A DNA stretch of 21,719 nt from Plantago elongata (GCA_036897095.1 JAYMSP010002967.1:1-21719), one strand, 5' to 3'. Shown: positions 9,648 through 20,820, counted from the first letter of the stretch. Notes: generated by a model from the sequence alone, not told the origin. A program made the numbers and translations.

Positions 9648-10435
9648 ATGTCTGAATCTCACAGTTCACATCAAGAAGCTCAAGGTGAGGACTTTAATTC
9701 CCCACCGTTGCCTTCACCTAACAGGGAAGCGCCCCCTCAGACTCCCGAAGTGGGAGGGAATTGGAACAGGGGGAGTACGCAGGAAATGTTGTCCTTCTGG
9801 ATTTTCCTCACCCAGCAATGGAAAAACCAACAGCCTCTGGCTACTGCGGCTTAATCGTTAGCAGTGCAGAGTGATGATCAAGTATTGGAGCGTTTTCTTC
9901 GGTTTAATCCCCCGGTGTTCTTTGGGGAAACTGACGATAAGAAAGCGGAAGAATTTTTGGCCAGGTTGGAGAAGATTTTTGAGGTTTTGAGCTACACTGA
10001 GGAGCAGAAAGTGAAGTATGCCACTTATCGACTGGAGGAAGCCGCCAGGAACTGGTGGGTACTGGTTAATCGAAGGTGGAAGCAGGAAGGCACCCCCTAC
10101 ACATGGAAGAATTTCGTACATGAGTTCAATGACAAGTTCGTACCCGAGGTGATTCGGAACACCCGAGAACGAGAGTTTTTGGAACTAATCCAGGGAAGTA
10201 GAAGTGTGAGTGGATACGAGGCATAATTCTCCCGCCTGATCCAGTACGCTCCTCATTATTGGGACGATGAGAAGCAGAAAATTCACAAATTTATGGAAGG
10301 TTTGAGGTTAGAGTTGCGCCGAGCTCTGGTGTCAGTAAGTCATATCAGCTACGTCAAAGCGGTAGAGAAGGTTCTGCAAGTGGAAGCAGAATTCAGGGAA
10401 ATAAGGAAATTGGAAGAGAAAATCAAAAGAAATTG
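9648..10435 (+). pseudogene. gag: gag of element B
   Basis: The chosen ATG at 9648 follows AAG and begins MSESHSSHQEAQGEDF. A Pro-rich linker leads to the retrotransposon gag core near 9890-10070, with blocks FLRFNPPVFFGETDD, FLARLEKIFEVL and LEEAARNWW. These are typical of the capsid-like domain of plant chromoviruses, which assembles virus-like particles. The region is not intact. Zinc knuckles follow at 10560. Confidence 0.85.
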
Positions 10436-10559
10436 ACCCGACAATTCTTCGACATTTAACAAGCGTCCGATGGACACTGGATCGCCTGGACCAGCAAGAG
10501 GGAACCCCCGTCCCCAGGTGGAACCTGCACGACAGAATCAGCCACCGAAGGCACCCGCC

Positions 10560-10661
10560 TGCCCCTTCTGCGGGAAGTCAGACCACACCGTGGCGAAGTG
10601 CTGGTACATGAGCGGATGGTGCTTGAAATGTGGAAGTGATCAGCACCAACTCCGGGATTGC
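10560..10661 (+). pseudogene. gag: Double CCHC zinc-knuckle region, element B (gag C-terminus)
   Basis: There are two CX2CX4HX4C motifs: CPFCGKSDHTVAKC at 10560-10601 and CLKCGSDQHQLRDC at 10620-10661. Many plant chromovirus gags show one knuckle, so the pair deserves note. The motif binds nucleic acid during packaging. It lies in an open stretch that continues into protease. Confidence 0.9.
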
Positions 10662-10739
10662 TCGTCTGCCTCTTCACGGGATTCGGGCCCCAGTACTCCC
10701 GTCAATGCTAAACCCACTGGTCGCCAAAATGTTCGACCC

Positions 10740-11360
10740 AGAACATTTATGATGACGGCGGAACCAGGGAGTCCTTCGGCACTTAATGCCATTGAAGGTA
10801 CGATTTATGTTACCTCCATCCCTGGTATAGCTATGTTTGATAGTGGAGCAACGCATTCTTTTATTGTTGCTCAATATGCTAGGAAGTTGAACATTACTCC
10901 TGCTAAGCTAGCATATTATTTCAATATTGAATCTCCCTTTGGCAGTAGTGTAATATCAGATAGGGTCTACACTAACTGGGAGGTTGAGTATCTGGGTAAA
11001 AGTTATCCAGCCGATCTGATCGAGATACGGTTGGATACGCATGATTTAATATTAGGCATGGACTGGCTGTATGTGCATCATGCCATACTCGACTGTCGGA
11101 ATCGTCAAGTTTCTTTAGGAAGATCACTTGCTCTTGATACTCCCACTCCTACTCGAACCCGAATAATATTAGCAGCCAAGGCAAGCAAATGCCTGAAGCA
11201 TGGGTGCAAAGCCTACCTCGCCTACCTGATCAACCCCGCATCAGACCAAACCAAAATAGAGAATGTCAATGTTGTGAGGGAATTTCTGGACGTATTCCCA
11301 GAGGAACTTAGCACACTACCACCAAATCGTGAAGTGGAGTTTGTTATCGGAACCCTTTGA
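10740..11360 (+). pseudogene. pol: Aspartic protease region of pol, element B
   Basis: DSGATHSF begins at 10839, with the flap/second block LILGMDWL near 11047. The linker [12 protein letters not shown] near 11276 leads to RT. It belongs to the retropepsin fold as used by Ty3/gypsy elements. It is contiguous with the zinc knuckles in one open frame, as expected for a single Gag-Pol polyprotein. Confidence 0.9.
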
Positions 11361-11369
11361 GCGGAGCCT

Positions 11370-12150
11370 GTGTCCAGAACACCTGACCGAATGGCCCCAA
11401 CCGAGCTCCGGGAACTCAAGACCCAACTGCAAGAGCTGCTAGAAAAAGGATTTATCCGTCCAAGTAGTTCCCCCTGGGGTGCTCCGGTATTGTTCATCAA
11501 AAAGAAGGACGGTACTCTGCAGATGTGCATAGACTACCGGAGACTAAATAACTTGACCGTCAAGAACAAGTACCCGTTGCCCCCACATCGACGAGCGGTT
11601 TGATTTACTACAAGGATCTATGGTCTACTCAAAACTGGATCTGAGACAAGGATATTATCAACTGAGAGTCCGAGAGGAAGATATTCCGAAGACAGCTTTC
11701 AACACTCGATATGGGCATTTTGAATTTGTAGTAATGCCCTTTGGGCTGACGAATGCACCTGCATCCTTTATGGACTTAATGCATCGGACATTTCGACCTT
11801 CTTGGACAAGTTTGTCGTCATTTTCATTGACGATATCTTAGTCTTTTCCAAGAATCGGGAGGAACATGCCGAACACTTGAGATTGGTACTTCAGACACTG
11901 TAACAACATAAGTTATACGCCAAATTTAACAAGTGCGAATTTTGGCTGTCTGAAGTTAAATTCTTTGGGCACAAGATATCTAGAGAAGGTCTACAGGTTG
12001 ACTCGGACAAGATCGAAGCCATACTGACGTGGAAACAACTTGAAATGGCTACCTAAGGCAGAAGGTTTCTAGGATTGGCCGGCTATTACAGACGGTTCAT
12101 TCAAGAATTTTCGAAGATTGCAAAGCCTCTGCATCTTCTCACTGCTAAAA
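11370..12150 (+). pseudogene. pol: Reverse transcriptase region of pol, element B
   Basis: Blocks seen are [17 protein letters not shown] near 11445, [15 protein letters not shown] near 11623, [18 protein letters not shown] near 11733, and the catalytic IDD near 11827. The connection block with [17 protein letters not shown] follows near 11970. The blocks are those of a Ty3/gypsy RT. The gene is broken in several places. Confidence 0.9.
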
Positions 12151-12159
12151 ATGCTAAAT

Positions 12160-12597
12160 TTGAATGGACCGAGAAATGCTAAACCAACTTTCAAGAGCTG
12201 AAAAGGAGGTTGACTTCGACACCAATCTTGACCTTACCACAAGGCTCTGAAGACTTCATAGTCTGTACTGATGCATCAGGAGAAGGATATGGTTGTGTGC
12301 TCACACAACGAGGAAAGGTTATCGCTTATGCATCGTGAAGGTTGAAGCTTCATGAGCAAAACTATCCGACCCATGATTTGGAACTAGGGGCCATTATCTT
12401 CGCATTGGCCAAGTGGAGGCACTACTTGTATGGTGCGACTTTCGAGATTGTCACAGACCACAAGAGCTTGAAATATCTTTTCACCCAAAAGGAGCTCAAC
12501 ATGCGCCAACGAAGATGGATGGAATTCCTAGAAGACTATGACTGCACAATCTCGTACCAGTCATGCAAGGCTAATGTAGTAGCATATGCCTTAAGTC
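12160..12597 (+). pseudogene. pol: RNase H region of pol, element B
   Basis: [16 protein letters not shown] lies near 12270, [18 protein letters not shown] near 12379, and the closing [20 protein letters not shown] near 12459. The domain degrades RNA in the RNA-DNA hybrid. The second half is in a long open frame that continues into integrase. Confidence 0.88.
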
Positions 12598-12639
12598 GAA
12601 AAAGGGACAGTATTCCAACTGAAGCTAAATTGGGAATTT

Positions 12640-13640
12640 TACAAGTGAAACCAAAGCTGGGATACAATAGTTTGGCGATAAGGTCGAATCTCTACGAACA
12701 GATCAAGGAATCCCAACCGTCAGACCCAGCATTCGCCAAGCTAAAGGCGGAAATACAAGGTGAAAAATCTCTTTTGAAACTGGATGACGAAGGAGTGCTG
12801 AGATATAAGAAACGATTATGGATTCCACGGGAATTGAGGAACAGGATCCTCAACGAAGGTCACCGGACTATCTACAAAATCCACCCCGGAGGAAAGAAAA
12901 TGTATGCCAAACTTAAGGACAAGTTATGGTGGCATGGAATGAAACGAGATATCGCTGCTTACGTACAGAAGTGTCTAACCTGCCAAATGGTGAAAGTCGA
13001 GAATCAACTGCCAGCAGGATTGTTACAGCCCCTACCAATTCCCTGTTGGAAATGGGATCAAATCACCATGGAGTTCGTCACCGGATTTCCAAAAATCCAC
13101 ATATATGACAACATTTGGGTGATAGTAGACAGATTAACTAAATCTGCTCATTTCCTTCCGATCAGATCGCAGTATAATGTGGAGAAGCTGGCGGAACTCT
13201 ATATATGGGAAATTATGCAGTTACATGGAATTCCCGTCAGCATAGTGTCTGACCGAGATCCAAAATTTACCTCGCGACTATGGCAACAGTTGCAGAAAGG
13301 TCTGGGATTGCAACTGAAATTTAGCACTGCTGCTCACCCACAAACGGATGGACAATCGAAAAGGGCAATCCGATTCCTTGAAGACGTACTCCTATCATGC
13401 AGCATGGATTTTCCGGGAACCTGGATCAAGCACCTACCGTTAATTGAATTCACTTACAACAACAATTACCAGGCCTCTATCCAGATGGCACCATACGAGG
13501 CTCTCTACGGTCGAAAATGTCGATCGTCGTTGGATTGGGATATGGAGGATTGGAAGGATACTTCGACTAGAGAAGAAAATGCCTTGCATCCTGAGATGGT
13601 TCAACAGTCTATTAAGAAGGTACAAGTGATCTGACAACGG
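12640..13640 (+). pseudogene. pol: Integrase region of pol, element B
   Basis: The HHCC zinc-binding N-domain is visible: GH at 12858, IHPGG near 12880, and KCLTC near 12969-12983. The catalytic-core landmarks [33 protein letters not shown] and HPQTDGQS lie in order between about 13045 and 13360. [20 protein letters not shown] follows near 13454. The enzyme inserts element cDNA into the host genome. This is part of a fossil pol. The order RT-RNase H-INT fixes the family as Ty3/gypsy rather than Ty1/copia. Confidence 0.92.
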
Positions 13641-13689
13641 ATTAAAGCAGCTCAGGACAGGCAAAAATCATACGATGACCGTCGAGGAA

Positions 13690-14132
13690 AGCACTTAGAG
13701 TTCGAAGAAGGAGATCGAGTGTTTCTGAAAATTTCTCCGAGGAAGGGTATCAAAAGGATTGGCAAAGGATGAAAGTTGGCACCCCGGTACATCGGACCAT
13801 TTGAGATAACCCGAAGAATTGGACCGGTTACGTACGAATTGGCACTTCCACTAAACCTCACCGGGATCCACAACGTCTTTCACGTGTCTCAGCTCAAGAC
13901 ATACCACCCGGATCCCGGACATATCCTCCAGCCCATTGATGTCGGACTTGAAGAAAACCTGTCGTACGAAGAGAAAACCCTCCGAGTTTTGGATACTCGA
14001 GTGAAAGAACTTAGGAATAAAAAAATTCTTTTGGTCAAGATTCTATGGCAGAATCACACTATGGAGGAAGCGACATGGGAAAAGGAAGCTGACATGCGGG
14101 AAAAAGTACCCCTACTTATTCACCGAGGATAA
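13690..14132 (+). pseudogene. pol: GPY/F-like module and chromodomain-like tail, element B
   Basis: RYIGPFEITRRIGPVTYELA near 13785 is the GPY/F-type module at the end of chromovirus integrases. The downstream stretch, VLDTRVKELRNKKILLVKIL, then EEATWEKE up to the frame end at 14130, matches the chromodomain typical of the Tekay/Del lineage. In this family the domain is thought to guide insertion to heterochromatin, which fits the nested setting. Confidence 0.85.
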
Positions 14133-14158
14133 GTCGAATTTGGACGACCAAATTCCTT

Positions 14159-14172
14159 AAAGTGGGGGAGAG
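14159..14172 (+). promoter_or_regulatory. Polypurine tract of element B
   Basis: AAAGTGGGGGAGAG abuts the 3' LTR start TGTAAGAG. It is the purine-rich primer for plus-strand synthesis. A nearly identical tract lies at 18843-18857 before the A2 3' LTR. Confidence 0.9.
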
Positions 14173-15433
14173 TGTAAGAGCCGCAAAAATTCGGTACGTG
14201 TCAGAAATTTATTTAAATATGAAATTCTATTACTTAAAATTAAAACGTGAATATTGGGATAATTTTAAACCATTAAACGTCGCGCGAAAACGCTAGGAAA
14301 TTATTAACGAGTAATAAAATAATAATAATAAAACAATAAAATAAAAATATTTATTTTAAATTTTGTACGGCTTAAGTTCGACTTGAATATCGCTCGGGAA
14401 TTGATGTCACATTTTTCTGGAATTTATTTACGAGCCATTCGGGATCCAGAAGCGCCAGGTGTATATAGTAGTCTAAAGACCAGAATACCCAAAAATTTGG
14501 TCTTCATCTCCTTCCCCAAACCCCATTGTCGTTCAAACCAAAAACCACCAAATCGATTTCCGCCTCCTCACCTCCGGCTCCGTGCCCAACCCATCACCGT
14601 CGTGCCCACACCACCACTCCGCGCTCGAAACCGCTAACACCGTGCCAAGACCCGCCTCAACCGCGCCAACATCGTGCCAAACCAGCACCCTCTCGCCGGT
14701 CTTCCTCCCCCGAGCCGCCACCACCGGACCAGGACATGCAAGAGGCCGCGCGGCACGTGGCGGAGGACGCATGTCCACCGCGTGTGGCTCTCTCCGCATG
14801 CCAAACTACCGTTCCCCATCTATTTATACGGCTTCACCCCTTACCCTTCAACTCAAACCACCAAAAGACTGATTAGCCTCCCGTTGTGCTTCGATTCGGT
14901 TTCTTCCCTTCCCCTCTACTCTCGTCCATTTCTCCGCGCCACCGCCGCCACCGACTCTCGCCGGATTATACCTCCAACAGTTCCGGTTAGTCGTGTTTTA
15001 CTAAGTAATTTAATTATTGGGGTTGGGAAAATGTGTACACTGCAGTACTTGTTAGTTTGAAGGAGAGATTGAGAGCATGGTTAATTTTTAATATAATGAA
15101 GCCTAGTATGAGTAATGGTTGCCAACTGTTGATACGGAAAGCTTTTTCTTCTGCTGATGATACTATACTATTGAATTAGTGGCTGGAATATAGCATTCTG
15201 CAGTTGGTTATGGTTTGAAGATGTGTTGTGCGAATTCGATGTTTACTTTTCTAAATTGCAACTGGTATGATATAAACATAAGTATGTCTGTATAAGTACA
15301 GTGTAATGATGAGATATAAGTGTTTGCAATGCTTATTGTGTATAAAGCAGCTTAGGAAAGGTTGTTGCGTACTGTCAAAGAAAGCAGAATTGCAGTGCTA
15401 TGTTGATTGTTTGTAGCATAGTGAATGAAAAGG
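14173..15433 (+). repeat. Element B 3' LTR, first part
   Basis: It matches 5771-7032 at about 95% by eye, including the AT-rich head, the GTGTATATA block (near 14459), the GC-rich U3 and the TATTTATA box at 14821. At about 15433 it meets A-type protease sequence. A donor-like TCCG|GTTAGT lies at 14982-14991. Confidence 0.92.
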
Positions 15434-15440
15434 AACAAGG

Positions 15441-16060
15441 ACAGTGGAATAAGGAAGTCCTTCGGCATGTAATGCTATCGAAGGTACGATTTTCATTACA
15501 TCTATTCCTGGTACAGCTTTCATTGATAGTGGAGCAACACACTCTTTGATTGATGCTCGATATGCTAGAAAATTAGATTTTACTCCTGCTAAACTAGCAT
15601 ATTACTTTGATATTGAATCTCCTTTTGGTAGTAGTGTAATATCAGATAGGGTCTACACTAACTGCACAGTTGAGTATCTGGGTGAACATTACCCAGCAGA
15701 TATGATAGAGATAATTTTAGATATGCATGACTTAATTTTGGGCATGGATTGGTTGTATGTACACTATGCAATACTCGCTTGCCGAAACCGACAAATTTCC
15801 CTAGGAAAACTAACCACCTTTGAAACTCCCACTTCTGCCCAAACCCGAGTAATCTCTGCAGCTAAGGCATGTAAATGCTTAAAGCATGGATGCCAAGCTT
15901 ACCTAGCCTACTTGATTAACCCTGCATTGGACCAAACTAAGTTAGAAAATGTTAAGGTTGTAAGGGAATTTCTGGATGTATTCCCGGAAGAACTTAACAC
16001 GCTCCCACCGCATCGTGAAGTAGAGTTTGTTATAGAAACTCTTGCTGGAGCAGAATCAGT
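15441..16060 (+). pseudogene. pol: Aspartic protease region of pol, A2
   Basis: The active-site DSGATHS begins at 15524, and [13 protein letters not shown] lies near 15734. The linker [20 protein letters not shown] leads into RT without interruption of the frame. The stretch is about 93% identical by eye to 3121-3480 of A1 over the 360 bases compared. Confidence 0.88.
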
Positions 16061-16074
16061 ATCCCGAACATCGT

Positions 16075-16840
16075 ACCGAGTGGCCCCAACCGAGTTCCAT
16101 GAACTTAAGGTTCAATTACATGAGTTACTGGAAAAAGGTTTTATTCATCGAGGTAGTTCTCCCTGGGGTGCTCCGGTATTGTTTGTTAAGAAAAAGGACG
16201 GTACACTGAGGATGTGTATTGATTATCGACGACTGAACAATCTAACCATAAAGAATAAGTACCCGCTACCCCACATAGACGAGCTATTCGATTTGCTGCA
16301 AGGATCCACTGTATATTCGAAACTGGATCTAAGACAAGGATACTACCAATTAAGGGTCCGGGAGGAAGATATTCCGAAAACGTCTTTTAACACGCGATAT
16401 GGGCATTTTGAGTTTGTAGTTATGCCCTTTGGTTTAACCAACGCACCTGCATCTTTCATGGATTTAATGCATCGAATGTTCCGACCATTTTTGGATAAGT
16501 TCGTCGTAATTTTCATTGACGATATACTGGTCTTTTCCAAAAGTCGGGAAGCACATGCCACGCACTTGAGATTAGTTCTTCAAACGTTGCAGCAACGGAA
16601 GTTGTATGCTAAATTTGGCAAGTGCGAGTTTTGGCTGTCGGAAGTTAAGTTCTTAGGACACAAGATATCCCGAGAAGATTTATAGGTTGATTCAGACAAG
16701 ATCGAGGCCATACTAAAATGGAAACAACCTGAAACGGCTACGGAAGTCAGAAGTTTTCTAGGATTAGCTGGATATTATCGACTGTTCATTCAAGATTTTT
16801 GAAGATAGCAAAGCCTTTACATCTTCTCACCACCAAGAAT
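16075..16840 (+). pseudogene. pol: Reverse transcriptase region of pol, A2
   Basis: [20 protein letters not shown] near 16151, CIDYRRLN near 16215, [14 protein letters not shown] near 16318, [18 protein letters not shown] near 16423 and FIDDILVF at about 16513 appear in order in one open frame shared with protease. This is the best preserved RT of the three. The connection block follows, and the remainder of the gene is decayed. Confidence 0.92.
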
Positions 16841-16849
16841 GCCAAATTT

Positions 16850-17282
16850 GAATGGACCGAGAAGTGCGATACCAGCTTTCAAGAGCTAAAGAAGAGATTA
16901 ACCTCAGCACCGATCTTGGCCCTACCGCAAGGCTCCGAAGATTTTATAGTCTATACAGATGCATCGGGAGAAGGATACAGTTGTGTGCTGACACAACGAG
17001 GAAAATTTATTGCCAATGCATTCCGTAGATTGAAGCTTCACGAGAAAAATTATCCGATGCATGACTTGGAACTCGGAGCTATTATCTTTGCATTGACCAA
17101 GTGGAGACACTACCTGTATGGTGCGACCTTTGAAATTGTTACGGATCACAAGAGTTTGAAATACCTCTTCACCCAAAAGGAACTCAATATGCGCCAACGG
17201 CGATGGATGGAATTCTTGGAAGACTATGACTGTACAATTACGTACCAGTCAGGCAAAGCTAACGTAGTAGCAGATGCTTAAG
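16850..17282 (+). pseudogene. pol: RNase H region of pol, A2
   Basis: [18 protein letters not shown] lies near 16955, [18 protein letters not shown] near 17069, and [20 protein letters not shown] near 17146. The last of these is identical to the block in A1 and B. It is a standard Ty3/gypsy RNase H in a fossil pol. Confidence 0.88.
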
Positions 17283-17309
17283 CTGAAAAAGGGATAGTAC
17301 CCCAGCTAC

Positions 17310-18320
17310 ATCTAAATTAGGGATTTTGCAAGTGAAACCGAGATTGGGATATAGTGGTCTAGCTATAAGGTCAGATCTCTACGAACAGATCAAGGATTCC
17401 CCATCGTTGGACCCATCATTCGACAAGTTAAAGGCGGAAATGCAAAGTGAGAAATCTCTCTTGAAACTGGATGATAAAGGAGTGTTACGGTACAAGGAAA
17501 GACTATGGATTCCAAAGGAATTGAGGAATAGAATCCTCGACGAAGGTCATAAAACCATCTACAACATTCATCCTGGAGGAAAATAAGATGCACGCCAACC
17601 TCAAAGGAAAATTCTGGTGGCATGGGATGAAACGGGATATTCCTACCTACGTGCAGAAATGTCTGACCTGTCAGATGGTGAAACCGAGAATCAACGGCCA
17701 GCCAAATTATTACAACCCTTGCCAATTCCTTGTTGGAAATGGGATCAGATAACCATGGATTTTGTCACCGGATTTCCAAAAATTCACGGATATGACAGCA
17801 TTTGGATAATCATAGACAGATTGACTAAGTCTGCTCATTTCATTCCAGTCGGATCGCAATACAACATAGAGAAGTTAGCGGAATTATATATACAGGAAAT
17901 TGTTCTACTACACGGAATTCCTGTCAGTATAGTGTCTGACCGAGATCTAAAGTTTACTTCCCGATTATGGCAACAGTTGCAGAAGGGTCTATGATCGCAA
18001 CTGAAATTCAGTACTGCTGCTCACCCGCAAACTAATGGACAATCGAAAAGGACCATCCGATTTCTTGAAGATCTACTTAGGTCATGCAGTTTAGATTTCC
18101 CTATAACATGGATAAGGCATTTACCATTGATCGAGTTCACCTACAACAACAACTACCAAGCTTCGATCCAGATGGCACCGTATGAAGCACTTTACGGTCG
18201 AAAATGTCGATCACCTTTGGATTGGGATATGGAGGATTGGAAAAACACCTCCACTCGAGCAGAGAATGCTCTACATCCTGAGATAGTCCAGGACTCGACT
18301 GAGAAGGTTAGATGATTCGG
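17310..18320 (+). pseudogene. pol: Integrase region of pol, A2
   Basis: Zinc-domain landmarks (EGHKTIYNIHPGGK near 17544, CLTCQMVK near 17660) precede core blocks [15 protein letters not shown] near 17738, [11 protein letters not shown] near 17810, [12 protein letters not shown] near 17911 and [20 protein letters not shown] near 18139. It is broken in several places. No counterpart is present after A1's RNase H. Confidence 0.88.
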
Positions 18321-18339
18321 CAACGGATTGAAGCGGCCC

Positions 18340-18842
18340 AGGATAGACATAAATCCTACGCTGACCGTCGACGGAAGCACTTGGAAGTTGAAGAAGGAGA
18401 CCAAGTGTTCTTAAAGATTTCTCCGCGGAAAGGGATTAAATGAATTGGAAAAGGAGGAAAACTTGCGCCCCGGTACATTGGGCCATTTGAGATAACTCGA
18501 AGAGTTGGACCAGTTGCCTTTGAGTTGGCACTACCGCTGAACCTTACCGGAATTCATAATGTTTTCCATGTGTCACAACTAAAGAAATACCACCCTGACC
18601 CTGAGCATGTGCTCCAACCCACTGACGTCAGACTTGAAGAAAATTTGACATATGAAGAGAAACCCCTCCGAGTCTTCGATACCCGAGTAAAAGAGCTTAG
18701 AAATAAGCAGATCCCTTTAGTTAAGATTCTCTAGTAGAAACATACCCTAGAAGAGGCCACTTGGGAGAAAGAAGCTGAGATACGGGAGAAGTACCCATAT
18801 TTGTTCACCGAGGATAAGTCGAATTTGGAGGACAAATTTCCC
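18340..18842 (+). pseudogene. pol: GPY/F-like module and chromodomain-like tail, A2
   Basis: RYIGPFEITRRVGP-type sequence near 18473 and LNLTGIHNVFHVSQLKKYHP near 18540 match the integrase C-terminal module. VFDTRVKELRNKQIPLVKIL and then EEATWEKEAEIREKYPYLF mark the Tekay-type chromodomain. The polypurine tract begins one base after this region. It is a fossil like the rest of A2. Confidence 0.82.
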
Positions 18843-18857
18843 TAAAGTGGGGGAGAG
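18843..18857 (+). promoter_or_regulatory. Polypurine tract of A2
   Basis: TAAAGTGGGGGAGAG lies directly before the LTR start TGTAAGAGCC. It matches the tract of element B at 14159. Confidence 0.9.
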
Positions 18858-19000
18858 TGTAAGAGCCGTAAATTTTATTTCTTGTATCCGAAATTAATCC
18901 GGAAATAATATTATCATTTTAACTGACCATTTACTATTGACTTGACGTGTGCGAAAATATTCAACCATTAACCACGAGTCGAATTCAGAAATTAGCGACC
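18858..19000 (+). repeat. A2 3' LTR, left part
   Basis: It begins TGTAAGAGCCGTAAA right after the polypurine tract. After 143 bases it meets another LTR start at 19001. The right-hand continuation is at 21543, as shown by alignment with the heads of the B and C LTRs. Confidence 0.88.
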
Positions 19001-19690
19001 TGTAAGAGCCGCACATTTAGTATGTATCCAAGAATTAATTTAATATAAATTATTATTTCGCACGGGCAAAAATATTGATTAATTATATTGAGTCGAATTC
19101 GAAATTTAAACGCCGAGCGTATTCGCCGTAAATTGCTAATTGATATTATATTAATAAAATAATAATAAAAATAATGAAATAAAAATTATTTATTTTAATT
19201 TTTCTATGGCTTGTGTTCGACTAAAATATTGCCCGAGAATCGATTTCGCATTTTTTCGGATTTTATTTACGAGTCGTTTGGAAGCCAGGAGAAGCCAGGT
19301 GTATATAATGGTAGAATTACCAAGATGCCCCTGCCTTCTTCTTCCCCTTTCTTTTCCAACATGTCCATTTTGGTCATTTTGCCTTCATCTTCTTCCCCAA
19401 CTCAGTGCCATTCCGCCATTCTTTTCGAATCCACCGTGCCAGTCCGCCCAATTCGCCCGTCTTCACCTCCACTCCGTCCCAATCCGTGGATTACTCGAGC
19501 TCGGCCCACAGCCATGGCGGCGCCGCCATGGGCCCTGCACACGCGACAATGGCGGCCGAAGACACACTGCCGATGGAGGAAAAACGGCCAGGAGCACGCA
19601 TCCAACGGAGGAGAAGTAGCCCGGGAAAGGTGGCCAACACGCAGCACACGGAGGAACCTCCGACCGGCCATTCCACCGCCTCTCCTCGGC

Positions 19691-19698
19691 TATAAAAG
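19691..19698 (+). promoter_or_regulatory. TATA box of LTR C
   Basis: TATAAAAG sits after GC-rich U3 and is followed by a long C/T-rich leader with CACC repeats. It is the most canonical TATA box in the window. Confidence 0.7.
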
Positions 19699-19876
19699 CC
19701 GCATCCCGCCCCATTGTTCGATCACACCATTCTCTGCTCTCTTCTCCTCTTTCTCATTTCACCCCTACTCCGGCTTGCTCCACCCCTGCGCCACCACAAC
19801 CCAGCCACCGCGCCACCACCAACCGCCGCCCCTCAATTGCCGGAATTAGCGTCGTTTACTCGACCAAATTATTCCG

Positions 19877-20522
19877 GTAAGTATCCCGTTTAATTTTCGA
19901 TATTATTCGAATACGAACGGGAAACTAAGTAGAAATTATTCACAACCTCGTACCGTCGACTATAGGAATTACCGCAGGTTGCAGACTGTTTGCTAGAGTA
20001 TAAGTCTTGATTATACTGTATACTGTTGGGTTGCGTAATTATGTGTAGACGTCGACTGACCGTCGACTAGAGACTATAGTATACTAATACTGCGGGTAGT
20101 ATTGAACAGTGAGATTAAAGCATAGTCACTTGACTACATGCTGTTATAGGTCTGATAAAATACCGGGATGGACTTGTTATTGCTATCTGGATTTTTCACT
20201 GATAAAGGTCACCTGTCGGATTTAATTGACTGTTCTCCGAAAAATTAAATATTTTATTAAAAGGAAATTATTTAAGATTAACAGAATAATTTAGGTTTGC
20301 CAAAACTATATTGATTATTCTGAGTGCTGATTAATTAATTAATTAAGGTGTCGTAAGTTCTGTAGTAATTAGGAAACTCGGATATTGAATCAGTTTACGT
20401 ACGTCATAGGACTTTGTGGACTAGTATACTTAGATTTCGTCATAAAACTGTTGGGGAATTGTCGGGAGTCTTGTAAATTATTTAGTGTTGGGATTAAGTA
20501 GTATTGTTTATTTATTTATCAG
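19877..20522 (+). other. Putative leader intron 1 in LTR C
   Basis: A strong donor, TTCCG|GTAAGTATCC, opens it and TTTATTTATTTATCAG closes it. The DNA between is T-rich and AT-rich, unlike the C/T-rich leader before it. The corresponding signals occur in LTR B. This is a pattern-based call. Confidence 0.45.
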
Positions 20523-20558
20523 GAATTACGAAGTCGCCTAACTTGCAAGATATCCCCG
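20523..20558 (+). other. Putative 36-nt leader micro-exon in LTR C
   Basis: The 36 bases between the acceptor TTATCAG and the donor CCG|GTAAGTGATT have the same length and place as 7498-7533 in LTR B, although the two segments differ in most bases. Both are followed by a conserved TTCGRCATC-GGCC-TGGGAAA stretch. Confidence 0.45.
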
Positions 20559-20820
20559 GTAAGTGATTACGAGCTTTCGGCATCCGGCCATGGGAAAGTT
20601 TATACTATTCATCCCTTGCACTTTCATATATGTTCCTGTTTATGTGCCTGACTTTCTAACCTTGACTGCGGCCACCCGACGACGACGAGTGACTCCGACT
20701 CGTTTACCGATTTAGATTGCTAACTGTATAGATGTAGATGACCTGTACTTAGGAATACCTTACATGTATTGACCTGGCATCCTATTAGTCCAGTTACTGC
20801 TTAATACTGTACCCCGAGTC

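Larger units (their letters stand above)
5771..15433 (+). mobile_element. Element B, Ty3/gypsy chromovirus (Tekay/Del-like), nested in A2
   Basis: The parts in order are 5' LTR 5771-8563, PBS 8567, an upstream ORF, gag, PR, RT, RNase H, INT, a chromodomain-like tail, PPT 14159-14172, and the first 1261 bases of the 3' LTR (14173-15433). All the family's coding domains can be recognised, but the coding region is broken in about ten places. The two LTR copies differ at about 5% of sites by eye over 1.25 kb. With commonly used plant rates this suggests insertion a few million years ago. Its pol is clearly further from A1/A2 than they are from each other. Confidence 0.9.
15441..18857 (+). mobile_element. 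A2 interior (broken Ty3/gypsy chromovirus, subfamily A)
   Basis: This is the pol interior of a subfamily A element, running from protease to the polypurine tract and abutting an A LTR at 18858. It is closest to A1. I infer that it belongs to the same unit as the LTR tail and leader at 5024-5770, with element B lying between them. The coding region is broken at roughly eight places. Confidence 0.87.

Noticed and set aside
14133-14172. Possible envelope gene downstream of integrase
   Set aside because: Only about 40 bases separate the chromodomain-like tail from the LTR, so there is no room. Chromoviruses normally lack one.
19206-19849. Open frames of up to 212 codons in LTR C
   Set aside because: Low-complexity Pro/Ser/Arg/His reading of GC-rich U3 and leader that overlaps the TATA box. 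No domain is visible and there is no counterpart in the same frame in A or B.
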